The notes under the pieces: generated by a model
The model's database searches: none
Told to the model about the DNA's origin: nothing
Seen by the model: only the letters and a program-made list of their open reading frames with translations
Assembly: GCA_016193385.1 (NCBI GenBank)
Contig: JACPSF010000290.1
Span: forward strand, 1-15,718
Source: Deltaproteobacteria bacterium
Lineage (GTDB): Bacteria > Desulfobacterota_B > Binatia > UBA9968
DNA length: 15,718 bases
Reading direction: 5' to 3'
Shown: positions 1 to 6,728 of the stretch, in pieces
Layout of the letters: each line of letters opens with the position of its first letter
How positions within the stretch are numbered: the first letter of the stretch is position 1
Made by a program: the position numbers and the translations under genes

Positions 1-1
1 C

Positions 2-184
2 CAGAGAATTGTCGGGATCATTCACGAGGCCACCCCTTTCTCCACCTCAACTCTCGCGGTCTCAGCTCCGAGCCAGTACGTGCTCGAGGTGCGAGGCGGT
101 CTCGCCAGGCGTTGGGGTATAGGCGCTGGCGATCCGGTTCGCTTTGAAGGCGTTCCTCTCGAAGGGATGAAGGGAAACCCTTGA
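2..184 (+). CDS. C-terminal fragment of a truncated protein
   Basis: An open frame runs in from the left edge for about 60 codons and stops at TGA 182-184. It reads as natural protein, with segments such as VLEVRGGLARRWGIGAG and DPVRFEGVPLEG. It ends just before the convergent GAPDH-like gene, as expected for a real neighbouring gene. The short beta-rich pattern with a GDPVRFEG-like end is loosely like a TOBE or OB-type C-terminal domain of an ABC-transporter ATPase, but this is a guess. The start lies outside the window and I do not recognise the family. Confidence 0.45.
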   Translation, partial: QRIVGIIHEATPFSTSTLAVSAPSQYVLEVRGGLARRWGIGAGDPVRFEGVPLEGMKGNP

Positions 185-190
185 ACCCTT
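162..190. terminator. Weak bidirectional hairpin between convergent genes
   Basis: AAGGG (170-174) and CCCTT (178-182) pair around an AAA loop. An outer AAGGG (162-166) and CCCTT (186-190) extend the stem across a 3x3 internal loop. It lies where two convergent genes end. There is no clean T-tract on either strand, so terminator activity is only plausible. Confidence 0.3.
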
Positions 191-199
191 GATCGTTGT

Positions 200-1264
200 T
201 TAGATCTCTTGGAAGAAGTAAGGCTTCAGCGGGCTCAGGCGCTCTTCATAGGAGTCCGGGTAGAGGAACCAGAGCGTTGCGGCAAGGCTGCTCAAGAGCG
301 AATTGCCATCCTGCGGGGTGAAGCACATCCCGACGACCTCACGCTCCCCCTTTAAGGCCAGGCTCTGCGTGACCATGACGGTCTGGTTGAGAATCCGCCC
401 GAACAGCCCGTGGTCCCGGCCGAAGGAGAAGACGGACGCGGAAGACTTCTTGTTGGTCAGGGCGACTCTCCGGTTGGCCGTGAGGCGGTGGATGACCTCA
501 TTCATACCGATGCCGCGCCGCAGATTCAAGTTAAAATGGATGGCGTGCATGTATTGCGTGTTTAACTTGACCGCGGAGGAGTAGATGTCGAGGTCTAGGC
601 CCAGCGTTTTAAAGAGGTGGTGGGCGTCTCTGCCCTGGTGAGTCCCGAACCGGGCGTCGTCATGCTTTTCTACTTCAGGCGCCGGTATGAACTCGCCCTC
701 CTGGCTTAGATCGTTCGCCCGCCGCATGCAGACAAATCGCCCTTCCTCAAGGTTGTCCTCTTTTTCGGGGCCGAGAGCTATGGTGTCGATGAGAACGGCC
801 AGGTTGTGGGTGTTGCAGCTGACCACCTGGATGAACTGGTCTTGGCCTTTCTTTAGGGCCTTGTCGTTGATGCCCCGGGCGTACATCTTGCCGAAGCCGA
901 ACTCGCTGCCCTGGGCGATGAAGCCCCGCCCGTTGTTGGCGTAGCGCTGGTAGTATTTCGCCTTGTTGTCGTTGCCCACCGGGGTGCAGTCGATGATCAC
1001 GTTGGCCCTCTCGATGGCCTGCTCGGCCTCGTAGTGGGGCGGCATGCCCATCTCTTTGAATTTTCCCCAGCGATCTTTATCGACGCAGAGCCTGGCGCCT
1101 TTTTGGCCCAGGACGATGACCTTGGAGCGATCGGTGACCAGAGGGGTGCGCTTGTGGAAGGTGACCTCGTCAATCCCGAAGGGCTCGCGAAAGGTGGACA
1201 ACATCCCGATCAAGGGCTCCCCAATGGTACCGGTGCCGACTACGTGGACGATTTTTTTCGCCAT
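200..1264 (-). CDS. Type II (archaeal-type) glyceraldehyde-3-phosphate dehydrogenase-like protein
   Basis: A 354-residue oxidoreductase homologous to archaeal type II GAPDH. The N-terminus carries a Rossmann fold with VVGTGTIG (residues 8-15). Then come IDCTPVG (91-97), matching the archaeal IDCTPEG, and IAQGSE (116-121), matching IFQGGE. VVSCNT (147-152) holds the candidate catalytic Cys150. THQG (208-211) aligns with the archaeal SHHG active-site histidine region. In archaea the enzyme oxidises glyceraldehyde 3-phosphate with NAD(P). Here the overall sequence is divergent and the C-terminus is unlike the archaeal one, so the substrate is uncertain. I chose ATG 1264 because GGGAGG sits four bases upstream and the Rossmann strand begins directly after MAKK. 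A longer frame to 1327 adds a low-complexity polar stretch with no family support. It is transcribed alone, divergent from the pnt operon. Confidence 0.75.
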   Translation of the reverse strand: MAKKIVHVVGTGTIGEPLIGMLSTFREPFGIDEVTFHKRTPLVTDRSKVIVLGQKGARLCVDKDRWGKFKEMGMPPHYEAEQAIERANVIIDCTPVGNDNKAKYYQRYANNGRGFIAQGSEFGFGKMYARGINDKALKKGQDQFIQVVSCNTHNLAVLIDTIALGPEKEDNLEEGRFVCMRRANDLSQEGEFIPAPEVEKHDDARFGTHQGRDAHHLFKTLGLDLDIYSSAVKLNTQYMHAIHFNLNLRRGIGMNEVIHRLTANRRVALTNKKSSASVFSFGRDHGLFGRILNQTVMVTQSLALKGEREVVGMCFTPQDGNSLLSSLAATLWFLYPDSYEERLSPLKPYFFQEI

Positions 1265-1382
1265 GGTTCCTCCCGGTGACATTTGATCGTCTTGTCTGGC
1301 TCGCTGTTGAGATTTTGTTTCGCACACAGCTAGTTGAGGGGTCCCGGCTCCATCCCCGGATTTATGCTTGGAGCTTCTTTCC

Positions 1383-1396
1383 TGCTGCTAGCAGCA
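1383..1396. repeat. Perfect 14-bp palindrome, candidate operator
   Basis: TGCTGCTAGCAGCA equals its own reverse complement. It lies about 120 bases upstream of the GAPDH-like start and 240 bases upstream of the pnt operon start. A dimeric regulator site is possible. The GCT/AGC repeats make chance formation easier, so confidence is low. Confidence 0.3.
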
Positions 1397-1522
1397 ACTC
1401 ATGTGCCAGAAATTTTTGTTGTGTTTTTCGATACCTTTGTTGGGCCGCCGGGCGGTTTTTCCTAACGTTGCCAATCCCGGGCCAGCTTTTGTTGCAAAGC
1501 TGGGAATCGCATTGAAAAAATT

Positions 1523-1559
1523 GCGTGCCTTCTCGCTGACATCACGCGAGTTGTTTTTT
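1523..1559 (+). promoter_or_regulatory. Mutually exclusive leader stems with T-tract, possible attenuator
   Basis: Stem A pairs GCGTG (1523-1527) with CACGC (1543-1547). Stem B pairs CTCGC (1532-1536) with GCGAG (1546-1550) and is followed by TTGTTTTTT (1551-1559). The stems share bases 1546-1547, so only one can form, and B resembles a small intrinsic terminator. It lies about 80 bases before the first gene of the pnt operon. The stems are short (5 bp), so this is a suggestion only. Confidence 0.25.
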
Positions 1560-1635
1560 GGCATGTTTTATGCGGTTTGGAAGTGGAGATCAGCTTGTCA
1601 ACGGAGGATTTGATTTTCCCGGGCAAGAGGTTTTT

Positions 1636-2025
1636 ATGGAACGGGCTTTAGCTTTCAAGGAATCCTTCGATACGCCGGACAGCACGATGCCGTTCGCGGT
1701 TGAGAGTGAATACCTGGAAACACAACGCCGCAGAAGCGTCCACGAGGGAGCGATCGGACTCATGCTGGCGATTTTGGAGGATGCCGTCAATTGTTACATG
1801 AAGTACGCAGCAGCAAAAGATCGGAGGGGAGGACAGCAGTTCAAAGAGGCTGAGGAATGGATCTTCGAAAGGCACAGCGCTTGGCTTTTTTCCTTTGAGA
1901 ACATCTGCGAGATCTTAGGGATTGACCCCGAGTATGTGCGCCACGGGCTGCTGCGCTGGAAGCAAAAGATGGAACAGGGCGGGCGCGGAGCCGAAGGGGG
2001 AAAAGTGGCCAGCAAGAACGCATGA
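1636..2025 (+). CDS. Conserved hypothetical protein, first gene of the pnt operon
   Basis: A soluble 129-residue protein of unknown function. A helical middle segment (IGLMLAILEDAVNCYMKY, residues 40-57) is followed by EAEEWIF (71-77) and WLFSFENICEILGIDPEYVR (83-102). The last segment looks like a compact helix-turn-helix-like or helical-hairpin motif and is the most conserved-looking part. I recall small proteins with this W-FSF-NIC--LG-DPEYVR pattern in deltaproteobacteria-like genomes, without assigned function. I chose ATG 1636 because AAGAGG (1625-1630) is five bases upstream. The open frame continues upstream to 1558 but that part looks unstructured. The stop overlaps the pntAA start as ATGA, so translation is probably coupled and the protein is made together with transhydrogenase. 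Confidence 0.8.
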   Translation: MERALAFKESFDTPDSTMPFAVESEYLETQRRRSVHEGAIGLMLAILEDAVNCYMKYAAAKDRRGGQQFKEAEEWIFERHSAWLFSFENICEILGIDPEYVRHGLLRWKQKMEQGGRGAEGGKVASKNA

Positions 2026-3209
2026 TCGTCGGGGTTCCCAGAGAGACCTTTCCTGGTGAGCGCCGCGTTGCGCTGACTCCCTCCCTCGTTCCCTCTCTCA
2101 CAAACATCGGCCTGGAGGTCATCTTTCAGGCTGGCTCAGGGAAAGCTGCGGGGTTTCCCGACGCGGCTTATCAAGAGAAAGGGGCGCGAGTCTTACCGGC
2201 GAGGGCCGAGATTTTTTCTGCCGCCGATATTCTACTTCAGGTCCGAGCTTTCGGCGCCAATCTCGAAGCGGGACGTGCCGATCTCGATCTTCTACGCCCG
2301 GGTCAGCTACTGATCGGGTTCGCCGAGCCTTTAGCCGAGCCTGAGGCCGTCGCAGCGGTCGCGGCGCGTGGAGTGACCCAATTTGCGATGGAGCTTATCC
2401 CACGGATCGCCCGCGCTCAAAGCATGGATGCTCTTTCCTCCATGTCCACTATAGCTGGCTACAAAGCGGTCCTCGTGGCTGCCGGCGCGTCTTCGAAGAT
2501 GTTTCCTATGCTGACGACCGCAGCCGGAACGATCAGGCCCGCGCGCGTCTTTGTAATCGGGGCCGGGGTGGCCGGGCTGCAGGCGATTGCTACGGCACGC
2601 CGGCTGGGAGCCGCCGTCGAAGCCTACGACGTTCGGCCCGCCGTCGAGCAGGACGTGCTGAGCTTGGGGGCGAAATATGTTGCGCTGCCGCTTGATGGAG
2701 CGGCTGAGGCCGAAGATGAGCGCGGCTATGCTAGGGCTTTGGGCGATGAGTTTTACCAGCGGCAGCGCGCAGCCCTGAGCCGGGCGCTGGCAAGCAGCGA
2801 TGCTGTGATCACGACGGCTGTGGTGCCGGGGAAAAAGGCGCCATTATTGGTCACGGCCGAGATGGTAGCTGCTATGCCTGCCGGCTCCGTGATCGTCGAC
2901 CTGGCAGCGGAGCGGGGAGGCAATTGCGAACTCACCTGCCCGGGAGAGGTCGTGGTCAAAAACGGCGTAACCATACTAGGCCCGGTCAATCTGCCTGCCA
3001 GTGTGCCGTATCACGCTAGCCAGATGTACGCCAAGAATATATCCACCTTTCTCCTCAACATTCTTAGGAACGGCCGCCTCAGGCTTGAGCTGGACGACGT
3101 TATCATCCGGGAGACTCTGGTCACGCACCGGGGCGAGGTGGTGCATCCGCGGGTGCGCGAGGCGCTCGGCATGGACGCGCCCGTCGCCGTGACCGAAGGA
3201 AGGGGATGA
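2022..3209 (+). CDS. pntAA: NAD(P) transhydrogenase subunit alpha part 1 (domain I, NAD(H)-binding)
   Basis: A 395-residue cytoplasmic domain I of the proton-translocating transhydrogenase, which passes hydride between NAD(H) and NADP(H) coupled to proton movement. It begins MIVGVPRETFPGERRVALTP, typical of the alanine dehydrogenase/PNT family. The NAD motif VIGAGVAGLQAIATARRLGA lies near residue 177. The RQDS loop that positions nicotinamide is intact: R128, Q133, D136 and S139, in the same spacing as Rhodospirillum rubrum R127, Q132, D135 and S138. Late motifs include ITTAVVPGKKAP and SQMYAKNISTFL. Its ATG sits in an ATGA overlap with the upstream hypothetical gene, and its stop overlaps pntAB the same way. 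The alpha subunit is split in two as in R. rubrum, not fused as in Escherichia coli. Confidence 0.95.
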   Translation: MIVGVPRETFPGERRVALTPSLVPSLTNIGLEVIFQAGSGKAAGFPDAAYQEKGARVLPARAEIFSAADILLQVRAFGANLEAGRADLDLLRPGQLLIGFAEPLAEPEAVAAVAARGVTQFAMELIPRIARAQSMDALSSMSTIAGYKAVLVAAGASSKMFPMLTTAAGTIRPARVFVIGAGVAGLQAIATARRLGAAVEAYDVRPAVEQDVLSLGAKYVALPLDGAAEAEDERGYARALGDEFYQRQRAALSRALASSDAVITTAVVPGKKAPLLVTAEMVAAMPAGSVIVDLAAERGGNCELTCPGEVVVKNGVTILGPVNLPASVPYHASQMYAKNISTFLLNILRNGRLRLELDDVIIRETLVTHRGEVVHPRVREALGMDAPVAVTEGRG

Positions 3210-3490
3210 TGGAAGCCCTGATCACTGCCCTGACGATATTTGTGCTGGCTCTCTTTGTCGGATTTGAGGTCATTACCAAGGTCCCGCCGACTCTTCACAC
3301 TCCGCTGATGTCCGGCGCAAACGCCATCTCCGGGATCACGCTCGTGGGCGCCCTAATCTCCGCCGGCTCAGAACAGACGGTTCTCATCACCACCCTGGGT
3401 TTCATCGCCGTGACCTTAGCTGCGATCAACGTGGTGGGAGGTTTCCTCGTTACCCATCGTATGCTCGAGATGTTCCGGAGAAAAGACTGA
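3206..3490 (+). CDS. pntAB: NAD(P) transhydrogenase subunit alpha part 2 (membrane)
   Basis: A small 94-residue membrane subunit with three hydrophobic segments (about residues 5-23, 38-58 and 62-84). It carries the family signature VGFEVITKVPPTLHTPLMSG between the first two. It forms part of domain II, the proton channel, with PntB. It ends in the basic tail MLEMFRRKD. The start is ATG 3206 (or 3209, since the gene begins ATGATG), overlapping the pntAA stop, with a purine-rich GGAAGGGG just upstream. pntB begins three bases after its stop. Confidence 0.95.
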   Translation: MMEALITALTIFVLALFVGFEVITKVPPTLHTPLMSGANAISGITLVGALISAGSEQTVLITTLGFIAVTLAAINVVGGFLVTHRMLEMFRRKD

Positions 3491-3493
3491 GGC

Positions 3494-4885
3494 GTGCGCG
3501 GGCTTCTGATAGATCTCTCTTATTTGGTTGCCTCGGCTCTGTTCATCCTGGGCCTCAGAGGGCTCGCCCATCCCCGCACCGCGGTGCGCGGGAATCTTCT
3601 CGGAGCGCTGGGCATGCTCCTCGCCGCGCTCGCCACCCTTTTCGACCGGCGCATTCTCGGCTTCGAGATGATCGGCGCCGGGCTGATCGTCGGCTCGGTC
3701 ATCGGGGCCGCGCTGGCGCTGACGATTCGGATGACCGCAATGCCCCAGATGGTTGCCCTGCTGAATGGCTTTGGGGGTGCGGCCTCGGTCCTGGTGGCAG
3801 GCGCTGTTCTGATTGAGGCGGAGGCCGCGGGCGCGATGCCCTCACCCCAGTTGACCATTGCCACAGTTGCCTCCGGCTTGATCGGTGCGGTCACGTTCTG
3901 GGGCAGTCTCGTTGCCGGCGCCAAACTTCAGGAGCTTTTTTTGGATCGGCCTGTCCGCTTCCCCGGACAACAGGCGATCAATGGTTTGCTTGCTCTTGTG
4001 GCCTGTGGTCTGGGCGTCTGGGTGGTTGCTGACCCTTTCCTGCAGGCGGTTTATTGGTCGCTTCTGGGGGTCGCCTCGGTGCTGGGCGTGCTGCTGGTGA
4101 TCCCGATCGGGGGCGCCGATATGCCTGTGGTGATAGCCTTGCTTAATTCCTATTCCGGGCTGGCGGCAGCCGCCACCGGGTTTGCGCTCGCAAACAACAT
4201 TCTCATCATCGCCGGCTCTCTGGTAGGGGCTTCAGGCCTGATTCTGACGCGGATCATGTGCCAGGCCATGAACAGGTCATTGATCCATGTCGTGTTTGGC
4301 TCGCTGCCGCCGGATGCGGAACACGGGGGCATGGCCGAGAAAAAATATGCAGGCCGGGTCAAGTCTGTTTCTCCTGAGGAGGTCGCCTTGTTGTTCGAGA
4401 CTGCGCGCCGGGTTGTGATCGTTCCCGGCTATGGCATGGCGGTCTCGCAGGCCCAGCATAGCGTCGCCGGGTTGGCAGAACTCCTGGAAGGGCGGGGGAT
4501 TCGAGTCGACTTCGCGATTCATCCGGTAGCCGGCCGCATGCCCGGTCAGATGAATGTTCTGCTCGCCGAAGCTAACGTTCCCTACGAGAAGCTCAGGGAT
4601 ATGGATGAGATCAACCCGGAGTTTCCTCTCACTGACGTGGTTCTGGTCATCGGCGCTAACGACATCGTCAACCCTTCCGCCCGAACCGACTCAGCCAGCC
4701 CGATCGCGGGAATGCCCATCCTCGATGTCGATAAGGCCCGGACCGTGGTGGTCGTCAAGCGCAGCCTGAGCCCCGGCTTTGCGGGGGTTCCGAATCCGCT
4801 TTTTGGTGCCCCCAATGCCTTGATGCTTTTCGGCGATGCAAACAAGATGGTTCTCGAACTGGTCCGCGAGCTGAAGGAGGCCTGA
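3494..4885 (+). CDS. pntB: NAD(P) transhydrogenase subunit beta (membrane domain II plus NADP(H)-binding domain III)
   Basis: A 463-residue subunit of usual length. The first 290 or so residues are a run of about nine hydrophobic helices. The remainder is the cytosolic NADP(H)-binding domain III, with VPGYGMAVSQAQH (from about residue 309), HPVAGRMPGQMNVLLAEA, VIGANDIVNP (about 384-393) and KRSLSPGFAGVPNPLF. The start is GTG 3494. MRGLLIDLSYLVASALFILG matches the usual family N-terminus closely, and pntAB ends just before it. Together with pntAA and pntAB it makes NADPH at the expense of the proton gradient, or runs in reverse. The gene ends two bases from the stop of the convergent Usp gene, so any terminator must overlap coding sequence. 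Confidence 0.95.
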   Translation: MRGLLIDLSYLVASALFILGLRGLAHPRTAVRGNLLGALGMLLAALATLFDRRILGFEMIGAGLIVGSVIGAALALTIRMTAMPQMVALLNGFGGAASVLVAGAVLIEAEAAGAMPSPQLTIATVASGLIGAVTFWGSLVAGAKLQELFLDRPVRFPGQQAINGLLALVACGLGVWVVADPFLQAVYWSLLGVASVLGVLLVIPIGGADMPVVIALLNSYSGLAAAATGFALANNILIIAGSLVGASGLILTRIMCQAMNRSLIHVVFGSLPPDAEHGGMAEKKYAGRVKSVSPEEVALLFETARRVVIVPGYGMAVSQAQHSVAGLAELLEGRGIRVDFAIHPVAGRMPGQMNVLLAEANVPYEKLRDMDEINPEFPLTDVVLVIGANDIVNPSARTDSASPIAGMPILDVDKARTVVVVKRSLSPGFAGVPNPLFGAPNALMLFGDANKMVLELVRELKEA

Positions 4886-4887
4886 CT

Positions 4888-5715
4888 TCACTGATCGGGC
4901 CAGTAGAGAAGCAGCGGTACCTTGGCCCGCCTGACGCATTCGCGCGCCACGCTGCCGAAGATCGCCCTCTCCAACCCGAGCCGGGCGTGGGAAGTCATCG
5001 CCAGCAGGACGTCAAGGCGCCCTTCTAGATAGCGGATGATGGCGTCGGCTGGCTGGCCGTGAAGAACGTCCCAGTCTACTTTAAGCCCGTGTTTTTCTGT
5101 GATGGCCTGCGCCTGCCGGCAGAGGTAGGAAGTTTCCAGTACATCGCGCCCCAACTCCGGCGGGATACGTGACTCCGGCCCTGCCAAAGCCAGGGCCTGC
5201 ACCAATTCCAGCCTCGCCTTCAGCGCCTGCGCCATCTCGACCGCGTAAGGGAGAATTTTTTCGGAAAACTCCTGGCCGTCGAGGGTCGCCACTACCGAGG
5301 CGATCTTGATCTCGGCGTCGGGGTCCGCGTTCAAGGCATGAGCTGGTGGGCGGTAGAGAAGGAGCGGTCGCCCGGCGCCCCGAACGACGCTGAAGGCGAC
5401 GCTTCCCACAAGGGCCTCAAGCATCCCAGTGTGCCCGTGAGTCGTCATGGCCGCGAGCACGAACGGCTTTTGCCTTAACTCAGCCACAATCGAGCTGGCC
5501 GCGTCGGTCTCCTTCATTCTCACTCGAGCGTCGGCGTCGTAACGCCGGGCGAAGCCCAGCAGGTATTTTCGGGCGGCGGAAAACTCCTCTTCACGATCGA
5601 TGATCCGCAGCAGGGCGAGCTTGGCTTTCAGCGACCGCGCTATCCCCCGCGCGTACGGAAGGATCGCCTCCGCGAACGAAGAGCCGTCCAGGCAGACTAG
5701 AATTTCGTTGACCAT
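4888..5715 (-). CDS. Tandem-domain universal stress protein
   Basis: A 275-residue soluble protein with two UspA domains (about residues 2-122 and 137-272). Each starts with a hydrophobic strand and an acidic turn: ILVCLDGS at 5-12 and VVATLDGQ at 141-148. Domain 1 keeps an ATP-loop-like THGHTGMLEALVGS (92-105). In domain 2 the equivalent is TSHARLGLERAIFGS, where the glycine of the G-x2-G element is alanine, so nucleotide binding there may be weakened. Domain 1 is also short between its second strand and the loop. Usp proteins act in survival of starvation, low oxygen and other stress. ATG 5715 follows the hpf stop by 14 bases, with AGGA overlapping the hpf end, so the two genes are very probably co-transcribed. 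Confidence 0.92.
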   Translation of the reverse strand: MVNEILVCLDGSSFAEAILPYARGIARSLKAKLALLRIIDREEEFSAARKYLLGFARRYDADARVRMKETDAASSIVAELRQKPFVLAAMTTHGHTGMLEALVGSVAFSVVRGAGRPLLLYRPPAHALNADPDAEIKIASVVATLDGQEFSEKILPYAVEMAQALKARLELVQALALAGPESRIPPELGRDVLETSYLCRQAQAITEKHGLKVDWDVLHGQPADAIIRYLEGRLDVLLAMTSHARLGLERAIFGSVARECVRRAKVPLLLYWPDQ

Positions 5716-5729
5716 GATCGTCGTCTTTC

Positions 5730-6383
5730 CTAAATCGGGCCCGGCTTCGTTAAACTCGAGCGCTTGCCCATGGCTTTTACGGTGGTTGCTTGAGCTCCTT
5801 TCTCCCCCTGCTCTTCCGCGAAGAAGACCCCCATGCCGACCTCCAAATGATCGAAGCCCGGGGCCAGGACGCTGTTACGGTGGAAATAGATCTCCCGCCC
5901 GTCGGGCGTCTCCAGGAATCCGAATCCTTCCCCAGGGAGAAGCTTGCTGACCCTGGCCTGGGGCTGTCCCTCGTGGATCTTGATCTGGCCGCGCTGGCGG
6001 CGGGCATAATCCTGGAGCTTGCGCCGAGCCGCATCAAAGGCATCGCGAATGGCGACATAGATATCCTCGTGGGTGGCCTGCTTGCTCGGCTCATGGTTTT
6101 CTATCTGCTCGTGCAACGGCGCCTTTGGTTGCTCCAGGTCCGGCTCATGGATGCGCCTGGGCGCGCGGTTGATCACGAGTTCGCCTCCCGGAGCGGTGAT
6201 GTCGATGCGCACGCGGTAGCGCTTTCCTTTGCGGTGGCGGCGGTGCGGCGCTTCGACCGTGACGTGGCAGCTCATGATTCTGTCGTAGAAGGCATCCAGC
6301 TTGTCCGCCTTTTCACGAATGTGCGCTTCAACCGTAGGTGATGGAGACATGTTACGAAATGTTATTTGCAGTGGGAGTTGAAT
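5730..6383 (-). CDS. hpf: Ribosome hibernation promoting factor (HPF/RaiA) fused to a cold-shock domain
   Basis: A 217-residue fusion. Residues 1-131 form an HPF/S30AE domain (REKADKLDAFYDRIMSCHV, VTVEAPHRRHRKGK, then AIRDAFDAARRKLQDYARR), which binds idle 30S subunits and blocks mRNA and tRNA sites. A charged His/Glu/Pro-rich insert (about 76-103) interrupts it. Residues 142-206 form a cold-shock fold with RNP1-like GFGFLE and RNP2-like IYFHR. The first ATG (6350) truncates the first beta strand. In the same frame upstream lies IQLPLQITFRN, the conserved family start with isoleucine in place of methionine. This is encoded from ATT at 6383-6381, eight bases after a perfect AGGAGG. No ATG, GTG or TTG lies in frame between that point and the preceding stop at 6419-6417. 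I therefore call an ATT start. It heads an operon with the downstream Usp gene. Confidence 0.92.
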   Translation of the reverse strand: MQLPLQITFRNMSPSPTVEAHIREKADKLDAFYDRIMSCHVTVEAPHRRHRKGKRYRVRIDITAPGGELVINRAPRRIHEPDLEQPKAPLHEQIENHEPSKQATHEDIYVAIRDAFDAARRKLQDYARRQRGQIKIHEGQPQARVSKLLPGEGFGFLETPDGREIYFHRNSVLAPGFDHLEVGMGVFFAEEQGEKGAQATTVKAMGKRSSLTKPGPI

Positions 6384-6397
6384 GGTTCTTCCCTCCT
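6381..6397 (-). promoter_or_regulatory. Strong SD placed for an ATT start codon of hpf
   Basis: On the reverse strand AGGAGG (6397-6392) is followed by an eight-base spacer and ATT (6383-6381). The first in-frame ATG, at 6350, lies 41 bases from the SD and has no SD of its own. The in-frame CTG at 6371-6369 is 20 bases from the SD, too far. Family homology begins at the ATT codon. Confidence 0.7.
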
Positions 6398-6728
6398 CAT
6401 TTCTACACGGATGTTTTCATAGCGGCAAAGGAAACCGCAGCCGCAGAATTGCCGTGGCCACAAATTCGCACATTTCGTGCCAACGCGCCAGCCCTAATGT
6501 AGGAAGCAAACCGCGCTAAAATGGTGTCAGATTTTTCTCCCTGAAGTCGTTGAGTACCGCTACGATTCCCATGAGTGAGAAAAGGGGATAGAGGCAAATC
6601 GCACAGATGAAAATAATTCCTCCCCTGGAAGAAGCAAATGGGTGAGTTGCCGAGTAAAAAGTCGAGGCATGCTTTTTGCTCATTCTTTACTACGCGGGCT
6701 CGGGGCAAAAGGTCGAGGAGGAAAGGTT
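6384..6728. other. Divergent promoter region between hpf and the second Usp gene
   Basis: These 345 bases carry no convincing gene and should contain promoters for both stress operons. The clearest structure is the inverted repeat at 6446-6467. A GG-N10-GC arrangement (GG 6456-6457, GC 6468-6469) overlaps it and is a poor match to a sigma-54 promoter. The forward gene is preceded by GAGGAGG at 6715-6721. I could not assign reliable -35/-10 boxes. Confidence 0.5.
6446..6467. repeat. Imperfect inverted repeat, candidate operator
   Basis: GAATT (6446-6450) pairs with AATTC (6463-6467) outside a perfect core GTGGCCAC (6454-6461). The left arm has two more bases between arm and core than the right. 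It lies about 65 bases upstream of the hpf start and 260 upstream of the Usp start, a reasonable place for a shared regulator site. Confidence 0.35.

Larger units (their letters stand above)
1265..1635. other. Divergent intergenic region with palindrome and leader hairpins
   Basis: These 371 bases separate the reverse GAPDH-like gene from the forward pnt operon and should hold both promoters. I found no convincing coding sequence: the short frames here have no SD or family resemblance. Visible structure includes a perfect 14-base palindrome at 1383-1396, a small GC-rich stem followed by TTTTT near 1444-1460, and an overlapping pair of stems at 1523-1559 listed separately. I could not place -35/-10 boxes with confidence. 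Confidence 0.5.

Noticed and set aside
1276..1613. Small forward frames in the divergent region before the pnt operon
   Set aside because: No SD, odd cysteine- and tryptophan-rich content and no family resemblance.
6455..6470. Sigma-54-like GG-N10-GC element
   Set aside because: Only the GG and GC and a few other bases agree with the consensus, and it lies inside an inverted repeat that explains it as well.
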